Assembly: GCF_040703125.1 (NCBI RefSeq)
Contig: NZ_CP160035.1
Location: 2,507,001-2,571,000, forward strand
From: Flavobacterium ovatum
GTDB taxonomy: Bacteria; Bacteroidota; Bacteroidia; Flavobacteriales; Flavobacteriaceae
Reading direction: 5' to 3'
DNA: 64,000 nt
In this document: in pieces, positions 17,094 through 26,790 of the stretch
Layout of the letters: each line of letters opens with the position of its first letter
Position numbering within the stretch: position 1 is the stretch's first letter
The notes under the pieces: generated by a model
The model's database searches: none
Seen by the model: only the letters and a program-made list of their open reading frames with translations
What the model was told of the DNA's origin: nothing
Position numbers and translations under genes: made by a program

Positions 17094-18823
17094 CTCCGTA
17101 ACCTTTATGAAAATGCCAATAAATATAGAGCTTCGCAAGATGTTCTTTTAAATAGGGTGACCAATAGGGTAACTAAGATCAAAAATAGTTTTAGAATAAT
17201 ACAAATGTATTATAAATGAATGAGATAATTGTTTTATTTTCAATTAATTCACCCTGTTATTTATACATGATTGATTTAATTTATAAAAATTAATAGTTTG
17301 CTTTAATAATAACGTTTCGTAAGATACAGTCAATTAATTATTGTTTACAAAAGAGAATTTGTAAAGTTTGTTTTCGATACCAATTTATAATATCAGGATA
17401 GTTACTATCGGACTCTACAATGTTCGAATTTAAGTATTTCAATATAGTGATAGTAAATGTAATTTCGTTACTTTTATGAGAAAAAAAGAACAGTTTTACA
17501 ATCATCTCATCGAATGGGAGAGTATGATTCGAACCTAGTCGGTTGAACCCCTATCTATACTGCAAATTTCAAAATTTATAACCCAATATACTACGATTTC
17601 GCCACAAAACTAAATGAATTAAATAGCTAAAATATAACCTTCTCAGTTACTTTAATTGATTTTAATGAACGTAATAATTCATAATTAATGAATTAAAAAG
17701 GTAATTTAATCTGCAACAAAATTGTAAGAACTTATGAGGTTGTTGTTGATTTAGTGATTGTTAGCGATAAAAATACTCAGTCTAGTGATCTTGTAACTGA
17801 ATCTTTTGGGAAAGTTTATTATAAACTGTTTCATATGTACTCTAAAATTTATGCTTGCTATAAAATCCAAAATTTGATAGATAACTGCTCAAGTTTTGTT
17901 CAATATGGATTAGTACAAATTTATCAGCCATCGCAATTCAAATTAATAATAGGATATAAATTCATTAAATTATTGAGGCGCTCAATGTTATCTTGCAACT
18001 ATTTGTTAATACAAGAAAAATTTAATTTTGAATAGTAATTAAGCATGTGATGATTTGTTACAAGTGCAAGGCAGTGGAGTGAATGGGAGCACAGTCGAAC
18101 ACCTAATTCCAATTTTAACTTTTTTGGATAGCTTTGATGATTAGTTGTAAGTAATTAATAAATAGTATTTTGCGTCTGAGTTTAGTTTGCGTTTTTAAAT
18201 TAAATCAATATTTTTAAGAACATATAGTAGCTGGATTTTAATTTTTTTACGTATTACTATTTAGGGAGGTAAATTATAAAAAATAAGGATGTACTAATTT
18301 ATATAGTGAATGGGATTGATATAGAACACTGTTATTATAGGTTAGTTTGTAAATATTATGCAACTAATCGGTTAGATATTTCACTTTTTAGAATTAATTA
18401 TTATTCATGATTTTTGGTAAACTTTCATCTCGAGAAAGTTTAAGAGATTTAATATTTGTTATAGAAGCTCATCAATCTAAATCCTATCACTTAGGGGTTG
18501 GGAAAAATGTAAGTAATAGTAATTTATCTCATTTCTTGAAAGGAAAAAATTATTTATATACTTATCCCATAAATTTAACTCAAAGTGATAATCGTCTTTT
18601 CCTATAGTTGCACTCCACTAGTATTCTAACACTTTAATATCATTTTTTTTATTGTATTTAAAGCAAGGGCAAATAAATAATAATGAACATTGTTTCTTAA
18701 ACAGCTATGAAAATGTATCATTTGTACTGTATAATGCTTCAAATGTGGTATTTGTTTCCTACTTGATAATCTAATTTTACTAAACGAAAAAATTAAATTA
18801 TTTAACAAAAAAACGTTATTATT
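17094..18823. other. About 1.7 kb without credible genes (decayed region)
   Basis: A very AT-rich stretch with frequent stops in all frames. The two longest frames (17754-18035 and 18407-18607) have no signal peptide, no family resemblance and poor codon use, and I do not accept them. Two similar spots, each with GAATGGGAG followed closely by TCGAAC (17512-17534 and 18081-18098), resemble degenerate tRNA 3' ends. The region looks like the remains of lost genes beside the insertion sequences. Confidence 0.45.
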
Positions 18824-19477
18824 ATGAAAGGAAAATTACAATTATTAGCTATGTTATTTACTAGTGCATTTGGATTCAGTCAGAATGGCATCCAATCTAA
18901 CAGCGCTCCAGCAAATGCAGAACAGGGATCTACAATTACTGCAAGTTTTAATTATACTGCTGATGCTGCAGGAACTTGCCAAATGCAATTATTCAAAACG
19001 GATTCCTCTGGAAATATTGATTACAGTGCAGGAACTGATGTGTATTTTGAAGGTCCAATAACTGCGGCTGCAACATCTACTTTAAAATCGGAAACTTTTA
19101 CAATACCTGCAAATTTGCCATTATCCAGTTCTTTACCCCCAGGCGTTGTGTACAAATGGTTTTTTAAAATAGAAGTACCAGTAGGAACACCTTTTTACAG
19201 TGCCAATCCAACTACGACTATCGTTGCACCTGGTACTTTAAGTACTAAGAGTTTTAATAAGAATGGACTAAAAGTATTCTATAATGCTAAAACTAAAAAT
19301 TTAGTATTTTATGATGTTGAGAAATCTGCAATGTCAATTTATGATGTTAGAGGATCAAGTGTAATGGGGTTGAATACAATAAGTCCAAATAACAGTATTG
19401 ATGTATCATCTCTTTCTAATGGGCTGTATTTTCTTAAAAACAATAACGGAACTGTTTATAAGTTTGTAGTACAATAA
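18824..19477 (+). CDS. Secreted protein with type IX secretion C-terminal sorting domain
   Basis: A 217-residue exported protein with a signal peptide (about residues 1-19, cleavage after GFS). Residues 25-130 are a beta-rich domain of unknown function in which many extended strands alternate with Ser/Thr-rich turns. The last ~75 residues form a Por secretion tail (T9SS type A sorting domain): KVFYNAKTKNLVFYD, then SIYDVRGS, NSIDVSSLSNGLYFLK and a final KFVVQ. It is thus exported across the outer membrane by the gliding/type IX machinery and probably attached at the surface or released. The binding target is unknown. It stands alone, convergent with the LacI-type gene and sharing its terminator. 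Confidence 0.8.
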   Translation: MKGKLQLLAMLFTSAFGFSQNGIQSNSAPANAEQGSTITASFNYTADAAGTCQMQLFKTDSSGNIDYSAGTDVYFEGPITAAATSTLKSETFTIPANLPLSSSLPPGVVYKWFFKIEVPVGTPFYSANPTTTIVAPGTLSTKSFNKNGLKVFYNAKTKNLVFYDVEKSAMSIYDVRGSSVMGLNTISPNNSIDVSSLSNGLYFLKNNNGTVYKFVVQ

Positions 19478-19498
19478 TAGTATAAAGAATTATAGTTT

Positions 19499-19527
19499 AA
19501 AGACTGCTTAACGGCAGTCTTTTTTTG
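19499..19527. terminator. Terminator between the type IX secreted protein and the LacI-type regulator
   Basis: AAAGACTGC pairs with GCAGTCTTT around a short loop, with a T run on the plus strand and A residues on the other side, so it can end transcription from both convergent genes. Confidence 0.8.
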
Positions 19528-19535
19528 TTAAAAGC

Positions 19536-20558
19536 TTATTTTAAAGGAAATGTTGTTCCCCGTTCTATCAAACTAGTTTTAATAATTTTGGTAGTAAATT
19601 CTAGTTCTGTTTTGTTTTCTAGGCGATCAATAAGCATTTTTGTAGCTACTTCCCCAATGTATTTGCCATGTTGGCTTATAGTGGTTATGGTAGGAGTAAC
19701 ATGTTGGGGTAGTTTTCCATTTGTAAAACAAATGATGGACATTTCCTCGGGTATTTTATAATTCATCGATTTTACCAGCTGTAAACACGCAATGGCAGAA
19801 CTTTCTTCTAGGCATAACAAACCATCTATTGATTTATCAGCAAGGATAATTTTCATGGCCGTTTCTATGTCTTCTTTTTTAGATAATCGAACAATTATTT
19901 TTTCGTCGATTGCAACTTGGTAATCTGTTAATGCTTTATTATAACCCTCAACCCGAAGCTTGCCAACACTTAAATTATCAATTACTGAAACAACTGCTAT
20001 TTTTTTACAGCCCGTTTTTATGAGATGCTCGGTAGCGTGTTTTGCTCCTTCAAAGTCATTTACAATCACTTTGTCACAATCTATTTGATCGGTTACTCGA
20101 TCAAAAAGGACTATAGGTACTCCTTCATTTATGGCATCAATAAGATGGGTGAAATTTTTTTTTATTTGGGTTTCTTCGGCAATAGAAATTATAAATCCAT
20201 CGATGGTACCGCTTTTGAGAAGTTCTACCGTATTGACCTCTTTATCGAATGATTCATTAGAAATACAAGAAATTAAATTATACCCCAGTTGCGTTGCTTT
20301 TTCTTCAATACCCACAAAAACTTCGGTAAAAAAACTATTCATAATATTAGGGATAATTACCCCTAAAGTTTTTGTCTTTTTATTGAGTAAGCTCAGTGCG
20401 ATTTTATTGGGCTTATAATGATGTAGCCTAGCAAATTCTTGTATTTTTTCTTTTGTTTTGGTACTTATTTCATGGCTGTCATTGAGCGCTTTAGACACGG
20501 TAGCAATAGACACATTAAATTCGGCAGCTATTTTTTTTAATGTAATTCTATTACTCAT
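19536..20558 (-). CDS. LacI-family transcription regulator, probable repressor of the pentose operon
   Basis: A 340-residue regulator. The N-terminal HTH (ITLKKIAAEFNVSIATVSKALND, given here as residues 4-26, then HEISTKTKEKI) and hinge helix (YKPNKIALSL) are clear. The rest is a periplasmic-binding-protein-like sensor with TLGVIIPNIMNSFF, DGFII, VVSVIDNL and DGLLCLEES. It is divergent from the xylB-xylA operon with 606 bp between, so the likely effector is xylose, xylulose or a phosphorylated derivative. That is inference from position only. The length is normal and all domains are present. Confidence 0.88.
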   Translation of the reverse strand: MSNRITLKKIAAEFNVSIATVSKALNDSHEISTKTKEKIQEFARLHHYKPNKIALSLLNKKTKTLGVIIPNIMNSFFTEVFVGIEEKATQLGYNLISCISNESFDKEVNTVELLKSGTIDGFIISIAEETQIKKNFTHLIDAINEGVPIVLFDRVTDQIDCDKVIVNDFEGAKHATEHLIKTGCKKIAVVSVIDNLSVGKLRVEGYNKALTDYQVAIDEKIIVRLSKKEDIETAMKIILADKSIDGLLCLEESSAIACLQLVKSMNYKIPEEMSIICFTNGKLPQHVTPTITTISQHGKYIGEVATKMLIDRLENKTELEFTTKIIKTSLIERGTTFPLK

Positions 20559-21164
20559 TTTTATTTTTTATCAGGGTAGCTAATGTAATTATAATTTCCG
20601 GGACATTTTCACTCTAATTATAAGGAGTTGTTAAACACGTTATTACTTTTCTTAAAATAGTAATAGGAGATTATAAAAATGTACCTGATGAAGTAATGGA
20701 TGCTTTTCAGGCTACTTCGCAAAAGTAATTATTTTATTGCTGTAAAAACAACCTCTTTCTTGATAGGATCGAAAAAGTTACGTAAACCTTTAAGTAGTCA
20801 AATATGACTTTTTTTTTCGAGCCTAAAAAAGTGTAAATCATTGGTAAACAAAGGGTTTAAGGAGGTTTTATGTTGGAAATTAAATTCGAACTCATTTTGC
20901 GTGACAAATCGCTGTTTCATCTTTATTTTACCAATAATATAATGAATACTGTAATTTTATCCTCGTAGAAATAAATAATTGTCAATACAATTTCAGTATT
21001 GTAAGAATAAATCTAGTTTGTTAAACGATTCTTTTTAGTTTTTGCTTTTTGAATGAAAATGATAAAAAAATCTGAATCAAAATCGATTCAACTAGTGTGT
21101 AGCAAAATAGAAATCTACAGTCAGGATTCCAACATATTTTAAATATCAAAAACCAAAATAAACA
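20559..21164. promoter_or_regulatory. Control region between LacI-type regulator and xylulokinase gene
   Basis: 606 bp with no complete gene. TTGTTAAAC occurs twice (20628-20636 and 21018-21026), and the second copy is followed by GATTC; these are candidate repressor half sites. An inverted repeat TGAATC/GATTCA (21073-21078 and 21085-21090) with a 6-base spacer lies 75 bp before xylB and is another operator candidate. A stretch at 20624-20728 reads as a coding-like tail without a start codon (ends ATSQK). None of these sites is proven. Confidence 0.4.
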
Positions 21165-22649
21165 ATGTATTACATAGGATTTGACATAGGAAGTTCTTCA
21201 GTAAAAGCAGCTATCGTAGAAATAGCCACTGGAAAAAGTATTGGTGTTGTTCAAGAACCAGAAACCGAAATGGAAATGCTTGCCTTGAAAAATGGATGGG
21301 CAGAGCAAAAACCAGAAGATTGGTGGCTTCATTGTTGTAATGCTGTTTCGAAACTAAAAAAGAAATACGCTATCTCGAGAACACAAATCAAAGGAATTGG
21401 AATTTCGTACCAAATGCACGGTTTGGTTTTGGTTGATAAAAATGGCGCGCCTTTGCGTAAGTCTATCATTTGGTGTGATAGTAGAGCAGTAGCATTAGGT
21501 CAAGAGGCTTTTACAGCAATTGGCGAAGACAAATGTGCTTCTAACTTATTAAACTCTCCGGCCAACTTTACCGCTTCAAAATTGAAATGGGTCAAAGAGA
21601 ACGAACCTGAAATTTATAATCAAGTTTATAAGTTCATGCTGCCTGGGGATTATATTGCTTACAAGCTTTCAAACGTAATCAATACCACTATTTCAGGATT
21701 GTCTGAAGGTATTTTTTGGGATTTCAAAAAAGATACTGTAGCCGATTTCCTTTTAGAATATTACGGCATTGATGCGTCTTTGGTGCCAGATATCGTGGAT
21801 ACTTTTGGATTACAATCAACTGTTGATGAAAAAGGGGAACTAGAAAGTGGTCTAGCAGCTGGAACGCCAATTTTTTATAGAGCGGGTGATCAACCTAATA
21901 ATGCATTGGCACTAAACGTGTTTAATCCTGGCGAAGTAGCTGCTACTGGAGGTACATCTGGTGTAGTTTATGCAGTGACTGATAGTTTGTCTAGCAAAGA
22001 AAGCTCGAGAATTAACAATTTTGGTCATGTGAATTACAAAAAAGGAGCAGAACCAAGAATTGGGAAACTACTGTGCATTAATGGCGCCGGAATTCAATAC
22101 CGTTGGTTGCTAAATAATTTGGCAGTGAGTTCGTATGAAGAAATGAATCGACTAGCATCAGAAGTTCCTGTGGGTTCTGATGGAGTTTGTATACTGCCTT
22201 TTGGTAATGGAGCTGAAAGAATGTTGAATAACAAAGATGTGGGAACTCGCTTGGTCAATGTTAATTTGAACAATCACAATAAAGCCCATCTCTGCCGTGC
22301 TGCACTTGAGGGAATTGCCTTCTCGTTTGTGTACGGAATGGATATTTTGAAAGGGGATGGTGTGGCTGTAAATGTCATGAGAGCAGGAAACGATAATTTG
22401 TTTCGCTCTGAAATATTTTCGAATACCGTAGCTACGCTTATAGGTCACGAAATTGAGATTTATAACACTACAGGAGCTATTGGAGCCGCAAGAGCTTCGG
22501 GATTACATGAAGGAAATTTTGAACAATATGGTAAATGGGTTATGGAAAATGACCATGTGATGACCTATATGCCGTTTAAGGACAAAGCGCCTTACTTGGC
22601 AGCATACGAACTTTGGAAAAACGAACTTGAATTAATAATAAATAAATAA
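21165..22649 (+). CDS. xylB: Xylulokinase
   Basis: A 494-residue FGGY-family kinase that phosphorylates D-xylulose to xylulose 5-phosphate in the cytoplasm. Visible motifs are the first phosphate loop [11 protein letters not shown] (residues 5-15), QMHGLVLVD, the substrate-region segment [16 protein letters not shown], and the second nucleotide-binding part [14 protein letters not shown]. The length fits the family. First gene of the pentose operon, 7 bp before xylA, under the probable control of the divergent LacI-type regulator. XylA next door makes xylulose the likely substrate. Confidence 0.93.
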   Translation: MYYIGFDIGSSSVKAAIVEIATGKSIGVVQEPETEMEMLALKNGWAEQKPEDWWLHCCNAVSKLKKKYAISRTQIKGIGISYQMHGLVLVDKNGAPLRKSIIWCDSRAVALGQEAFTAIGEDKCASNLLNSPANFTASKLKWVKENEPEIYNQVYKFMLPGDYIAYKLSNVINTTISGLSEGIFWDFKKDTVADFLLEYYGIDASLVPDIVDTFGLQSTVDEKGELESGLAAGTPIFYRAGDQPNNALALNVFNPGEVAATGGTSGVVYAVTDSLSSKESSRINNFGHVNYKKGAEPRIGKLLCINGAGIQYRWLLNNLAVSSYEEMNRLASEVPVGSDGVCILPFGNGAERMLNNKDVGTRLVNVNLNNHNKAHLCRAALEGIAFSFVYGMDILKGDGVAVNVMRAGNDNLFRSEIFSNTVATLIGHEIEIYNTTGAIGAARASGLHEGNFEQYGKWVMENDHVMTYMPFKDKAPYLAAYELWKNELELIINK

Positions 22650-22656
22650 CATAAAA

Positions 22657-23982
22657 ATGGCAACTTTAGGAAACAAAGAATACTTCAAAGGTATTGGAGA
22701 TATTAAATTTGAAGGAAAAGAATCTGACAATCCGTTAGCATTCAAATACTACAACCCAGACCAAGTGGTAGCTGGAAAAACAATGCGTGATCATTTTAAA
22801 TTTTCAATCGCATATTGGCATACCTTCTGTGGGCAAGGTTCTGATCCATTTGGTCCTGGAACACAAAATTTCCCATGGGATAAACCTTCAGATGCTATTG
22901 CTGCTGCAAAAGAAAAAGCAGATGCAGCTTTTGAATTTACTACCAAAATGGGATTTGGTTACTACTGTTTCCATGATTACGATTTAATTCAAGAAGGAGC
23001 AACTTTTGGAGAATCAGAAAGTAGATTGGCAGCGATCACAGAATATTTGAAAGAAAAACAAGCAGCTTCAGGGGTAAAATTACTTTGGGGAACTGCAAAT
23101 GCATTTTCTAATCCTCGTTACATGAATGGTGCAGCAACTAATCCTGACTTTAATGTATTGGCTAGAGCTGGTGGACAAATAAAATTGGCTATGGACGCTA
23201 CGATTGCTTTAGGTGGTGAGAACTATGTATTCTGGGGTGGTCGTGAAGGATATATGTCTTTGCTAAATACAGATATGGGTAGAGAATTGGACCACTTGGG
23301 ACAGTTTTTAAGAACGGCTCGTGATTATGGACGTGCACAAGGTTTCAAAGGAAACTTCTTAATTGAACCAAAACCAATGGAGCCAACGAAGCACCAATAT
23401 GATTTTGATACTGCAACTGCAATCGGATTTTTACGTGCACAAGGTTTGGATAAAGATTTCAAAATAAATATCGAAGTAAATCACGCAACATTGGCTCAAC
23501 ATACTTTTCAACACGAAATTGATGTTGCTGCTCAAGCTGGAATGTTAGGAAGTATGGATGCTAACCGTGGTGATTACCAAAACGGATGGGATACTGACCA
23601 GTTCCCAAACAATATTCAAGAAACTACAGAAGCAATGTTGGTTTTCTTAAAAGCAGGTGGTCTTCAAGGTGGTGGAGTTAACTTTGATGCAAAAATCAGA
23701 AGAAACTCAACAGATATGGATGATGCTTTTCACGCACATATTGGTGGAGCAGATACGTTTGCAAGAGCATTATTAACTGCTGACAAAATTATCACATCAT
23801 CAGCTTATGACAAATTGAGAGCAGATCGTTACAGTTCATTTGATACTGGAAACGGAAAAGCTTTTGAAGAAGGAAAGTTAACAATGCAAGATTTATACAA
23901 AATTGCGCATGAGAATGGTGAGCTAAACTTACAAAGTGGTAAACAAGAATTATTCGAAAACATCATTAATCAATACATCTAG
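22657..23982 (+). CDS. xylA: Xylose isomerase
   Basis: A 441-residue class II xylose isomerase that converts D-xylose to D-xylulose with divalent metal. The conserved segments are all present: [13 protein letters not shown] near the N-terminus, the catalytic His in [21 protein letters not shown], the metal ligands around [33 protein letters not shown], and the [18 protein letters not shown] stretch. It follows xylB by 7 bp. A terminator-like hairpin after the gene probably lowers expression of the downstream transaldolase and transketolase genes relative to xylBA. Confidence 0.97.
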   Translation: MATLGNKEYFKGIGDIKFEGKESDNPLAFKYYNPDQVVAGKTMRDHFKFSIAYWHTFCGQGSDPFGPGTQNFPWDKPSDAIAAAKEKADAAFEFTTKMGFGYYCFHDYDLIQEGATFGESESRLAAITEYLKEKQAASGVKLLWGTANAFSNPRYMNGAATNPDFNVLARAGGQIKLAMDATIALGGENYVFWGGREGYMSLLNTDMGRELDHLGQFLRTARDYGRAQGFKGNFLIEPKPMEPTKHQYDFDTATAIGFLRAQGLDKDFKINIEVNHATLAQHTFQHEIDVAAQAGMLGSMDANRGDYQNGWDTDQFPNNIQETTEAMLVFLKAGGLQGGGVNFDAKIRRNSTDMDDAFHAHIGGADTFARALLTADKIITSSAYDKLRADRYSSFDTGNGKAFEEGKLTMQDLYKIAHENGELNLQSGKQELFENIINQYI

Positions 23983-23993
23983 AATTTAATTTA

Positions 23994-24045
23994 CCTGATG
24001 GTTGTCTCTTTCTTTAAAGAATAAAGACCGCCATCAGGAATTTTT
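23994..24045 (+). terminator. Terminator-like hairpin between xylA and the transaldolase gene
   Basis: CCTGATGG (23994-24001) pairs with CCATCAGG (24031-24038), with an inner TTTCTT/AAGAA helix, followed by AATTTTT. The spacing to the next gene allows partial read-through, so it may act as an attenuator inside the operon. Confidence 0.65.
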
Positions 24046-24092
24046 ATAGTCTATGTAATTGAATTTAAAATAATAAATAAAAACAAAACAAC

Positions 24093-24746
24093 ATGAAATT
24101 TTTTATAGATACAGCAAATTTAGCCGAAATAGCAGAAGCACAAGCCTTAGGAGTTTTAGACGGAGTTACAACAAACCCATCATTAATGGCGAAAGAAGGT
24201 ATTACTGGTGCCGACAATATTTTGAAACACTATGTAGCTATTTGCAACATTGTAGATGGAGATGTTTCTGCCGAAGTTATTGCAACAGATTATGAAGGAA
24301 TGATTCAACAAGGAGAAGAATTGGCTGCCTTACACCCACAAATCGTGGTAAAATTACCAATGATCGCTGCAGGTGTAAAAGCATGTAAATATTTTTCAGA
24401 TAAAGGAGTTAGAACGAATGTAACTCTTGTGTTTTCAGTAGGTCAAGCGTTATTAGCAGCTAAAGCTGGTGCTACTTATGTTTCACCATTTTTAGGAAGA
24501 CTAGATGATATTTGTACGGATGGAATGGGCTTAATCGCCGAAATTAGACACGTATATGACAATTACGATTTTGGAACGCAAATTCTTTCTGCTTCTGTTC
24601 GTAACACCATGCATGTTATCAATTGTGCCAAAGTTGGTTCAGATGTTATGACAGGTCCTTTGTCTTCAATCACGGGATTGTTAAAACACCCATTGACAGA
24701 TAGCGGATTAGCACAATTTTTAGCCGATTACCAAAAAGGAAACTAA
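24093..24746 (+). CDS. tal: Transaldolase (small TalC/FSA-type)
   Basis: A 217-residue enzyme of the short transaldolase/fructose-6-phosphate aldolase group. It acts in the non-oxidative pentose phosphate pathway, transferring a three-carbon unit via a Schiff base. Motifs include [25 protein letters not shown], the Schiff-base lysine K87 in VVKLPM, and [14 protein letters not shown]. Most short forms of this kind are true transaldolases, and the xylose context supports that reading, but FSA activity cannot be excluded from the sequence. It ends 2 bp before the transketolase N-terminal gene. Confidence 0.92.
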   Translation: MKFFIDTANLAEIAEAQALGVLDGVTTNPSLMAKEGITGADNILKHYVAICNIVDGDVSAEVIATDYEGMIQQGEELAALHPQIVVKLPMIAAGVKACKYFSDKGVRTNVTLVFSVGQALLAAKAGATYVSPFLGRLDDICTDGMGLIAEIRHVYDNYDFGTQILSASVRNTMHVINCAKVGSDVMTGPLSSITGLLKHPLTDSGLAQFLADYQKGN

Positions 24747-24748
24747 TT

Positions 24749-25591
24749 ATGGAAATTTCACAATTGCAAGATAATGTATCTCAAACTAGAAGAGATATTT
24801 TAAGAATGGTACACAAGGTAAACTCGGGTCATCCCGGGGCTTCTTTGGGTTGTACGGAGTTTTTAGTAGCATTATATAATGAACTAATGGAATTGAAACC
24901 AGAATTTGAAATGATAGGTCAGGATGAAGACTTATTCTTTCTTTCTAATGGTCATATCTCGCCAGTTTTTTATAGTGTTCTAGCCCGACGTGGTTATTTT
25001 CCTGTTTCCGAATTAAGTACTTTTAGATTACTAAATTCAAGATTACAAGGACACCCAACAACTCATGATGGTTTACCAGGCGTACGTATTGCTTCAGGAT
25101 CTTTAGGTCAAGGAATGTCTGTGGGGATTGGCGCAGCACAAGCAAAAAAACTAAATAAAGACACTAATTTAGTCTATACACTTCACGGTGACGGAGAATT
25201 GCAAGAAGGCCAAAACTGGGAAGCAATCATGTATGCTTCTGCCAAAAAAGTGGATAATCTTATTGCTACGATCGACTTTAATGGTCAACAAATAGATGGT
25301 TCTACAGACACTGTTTTGTGCATGGGAAGTTTGAAAGATAAATTTCTAGCTTTTGATTGGGATGTGATCGAAATCAAAGAAGGAAATAATATCGAAGCGG
25401 TAATCGCTGGGATGAAAGAAGCCAAATCAAGAACAGGAAAAGGGAAACCAGTTTGTGTTTTGTTGCATACAATGATGGGGAATGGTGTTGATTTTATGAT
25501 GCATACACATGCATGGCACGGAAAAGCACCTAGTGATGAGCAATTAGCAAACGCATTAGGACAAAATCCTGAAACATTAGGTGATTATTAG
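24749..25591 (+). CDS. Transketolase, N-terminal subunit
   Basis: A 280-residue first half of a split transketolase, carrying the thiamine diphosphate and metal site: the GDGELQEGQNWEA motif and the downstream N-G-Q element, plus VNSGHPGASLGCTEF and RIASGSLGQGMSVGIGAAQA. With the C-terminal subunit encoded next it makes the two-subunit enzyme that moves two-carbon units between pentose and other sugar phosphates. The gene begins two bases after the transaldolase stop, so the two are translated from one mRNA. A 75-bp gap with a 14-bp tandem repeat separates it from the second half. Confidence 0.92.
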   Translation: MEISQLQDNVSQTRRDILRMVHKVNSGHPGASLGCTEFLVALYNELMELKPEFEMIGQDEDLFFLSNGHISPVFYSVLARRGYFPVSELSTFRLLNSRLQGHPTTHDGLPGVRIASGSLGQGMSVGIGAAQAKKLNKDTNLVYTLHGDGELQEGQNWEAIMYASAKKVDNLIATIDFNGQQIDGSTDTVLCMGSLKDKFLAFDWDVIEIKEGNNIEAVIAGMKEAKSRTGKGKPVCVLLHTMMGNGVDFMMHTHAWHGKAPSDEQLANALGQNPETLGDY

Positions 25592-25593
25592 AA

Positions 25594-25635
25594 AGTTTTC
25601 AGTGGTCAGTTTTCAGTAATCAGTTTTCAAGCTGG
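25594..25635 (+). repeat. Three 14-bp tandem repeats between the two transketolase genes
   Basis: AGTTTTCAGTGGTC, AGTTTTCAGTAATC and AGTTTTCAAGCTGG follow each other with a 14-bp period. They fill the gap between the two subunit genes; no hairpin or T run is associated. Confidence 0.7.
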
Positions 25636-25666
25636 CCCTAAAAATCTTTAAAAAAAAGAAAATAAT

Positions 25667-26638
25667 ATGAAAAAATATACATTTACCGAACAAAAAGATA
25701 CGCGCTCTGGTTTTGGAGCAGGTCTTGCCGAATTAGGAAGAACAAATCCTAATGTTGTTGCACTTTGTGCGGATCTTATTGGTTCGCTTAAAATGGAAAA
25801 ATTTATTGAAGAAAACCCAGAACGTTTTTTTCAAATTGGTATTGCCGAAGCAAATATGATTTGTATTGCTGCAGGACTTTCTATTGGTGGTAAAATTCCG
25901 TTTACAGGAACATTCGCCAACTTTTCAACAGGAAGAGTCTACGATCAAATTCGTCAATCTGTTGCGTATTCTGATAAAAATGTAAAAATTTGTGCTTCTC
26001 ACGCAGGATTAACTTTGGGTGAAGATGGAGCAACGCATCAGATATTAGAAGATATCGGAATGATGAAAATGTTACCAGGTATGACCGTTATTAATACCTG
26101 TGATTACAACCAAACAGAAGCAGCCACTATCGCAATTGCTGAACACCACGGCCCAGTATACTTACGTTTTGGACGTCCAGTGGTACCAATATTTATGCCT
26201 AAATATACCGATGTTGCAAACGAAAATAAATTTGTAATTGGAAAAGCTATTCAATTAACTGAAGGTACCGATGTAACTATTGTTGCAACAGGTCATTTGG
26301 TTTGGGAAGCTTTACAAGCATCTGAGCAATTGGAAGCTATGGGAATTAGTGCTGAAGTAATTAACATTCACACCATTAAGCCTTTAGACGACGAAGCGAT
26401 TTTAAAATCGGTTGCCAAAACAGGTTGTATTGTTACTTGTGAAGAACACAATTATTTAGGAGGTTTAGGTGAAAGTGTCGCGGGATTATTATCCTTAAAT
26501 ACACCTACACCACAAGAGTATGTTGCTACCAAAGATACTTTTGGCGAAAGCGGAACTCCAGCACAATTGATGGCAAAATATGGTTTGAATAGTGAAGCTA
26601 TTGTAAAAGCTGTTCAAAAAGTAATGAGCCGTAAATAA
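25667..26638 (+). CDS. Transketolase, C-terminal subunit
   Basis: A 323-residue second half of the split transketolase, with the pyrimidine-binding domain (GIAEANMICIAAGLSIGGKIPF, given in parts: GIAEANM and AAGLSIGG), CASHAGLTLGEDGATHQ with the catalytic His, and a C-terminal transketolase domain (CEEHNYLGGLGESVAG). It works with the N-terminal subunit in the pentose phosphate pathway. It ends the pentose operon: a palindrome with a T run follows at 26682. Confidence 0.92.
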   Translation: MKKYTFTEQKDTRSGFGAGLAELGRTNPNVVALCADLIGSLKMEKFIEENPERFFQIGIAEANMICIAAGLSIGGKIPFTGTFANFSTGRVYDQIRQSVAYSDKNVKICASHAGLTLGEDGATHQILEDIGMMKMLPGMTVINTCDYNQTEAATIAIAEHHGPVYLRFGRPVVPIFMPKYTDVANENKFVIGKAIQLTEGTDVTIVATGHLVWEALQASEQLEAMGISAEVINIHTIKPLDDEAILKSVAKTGCIVTCEEHNYLGGLGESVAGLLSLNTPTPQEYVATKDTFGESGTPAQLMAKYGLNSEAIVKAVQKVMSRK

Positions 26639-26681
26639 ATTACTATTGACTATTATCAATGGTTTAGTTTAGTGTCAATTG

Positions 26682-26708
26682 CCGTTGACTTTAGTCAACG
26701 GTTTTTTA
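26682..26708 (+). terminator. Terminator of the pentose operon (palindrome with CTTTAG core)
   Basis: CCGTTGACT pairs with AGTCAACGG around TT (26682-26701), followed by six T. The core resembles the larger palindrome next to it. Confidence 0.75.
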
Positions 26709-26712
26709 TTAT

Positions 26713-26769
26713 ATTGCCTTTGGCTTTAGCCAAAATAATTGTGTTATTTTGGCTAAAGCCAAAGGCAAT
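26713..26769. repeat. Perfect 26-bp inverted repeat (cruciform-like palindrome)
   Basis: The arms 26713-26738 and 26744-26769 are exact complements with a 5-base loop. Each arm also contains TTTGGCTTTAGCCAAA, which folds on itself. It ends 21 bp before the oxidoreductase start codon. Confidence 0.85.
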
Positions 26770-26790
26770 TCAACTCTTAAAAACATCAAG

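Noticed and set aside
17507..17540. Intact tRNA gene on the minus strand around GATTCGAACC
   Set aside because: The bases on both sides do not pair as a T arm and no acceptor partner is found; at most a decayed scrap.
17754..18035. 93-codon plus-strand frame in the gene-poor stretch
   Set aside because: AT-driven composition, no recognisable domain, no promoter or start context.
18407..18607. 66-codon plus-strand frame before the type IX secreted protein
   Set aside because: No domain, no signal peptide and no supporting context.
25594..25635. CRISPR-like array
   Set aside because: Three 14-bp units without spacers form a simple tandem repeat, and no cas genes are present.
26749..26790. 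Upstream in-frame Met for the Gfo/Idh oxidoreductase
   Set aside because: It lies in the arm of the 26-bp palindrome and would add residues absent from the family; the Met at 26791 fits better.
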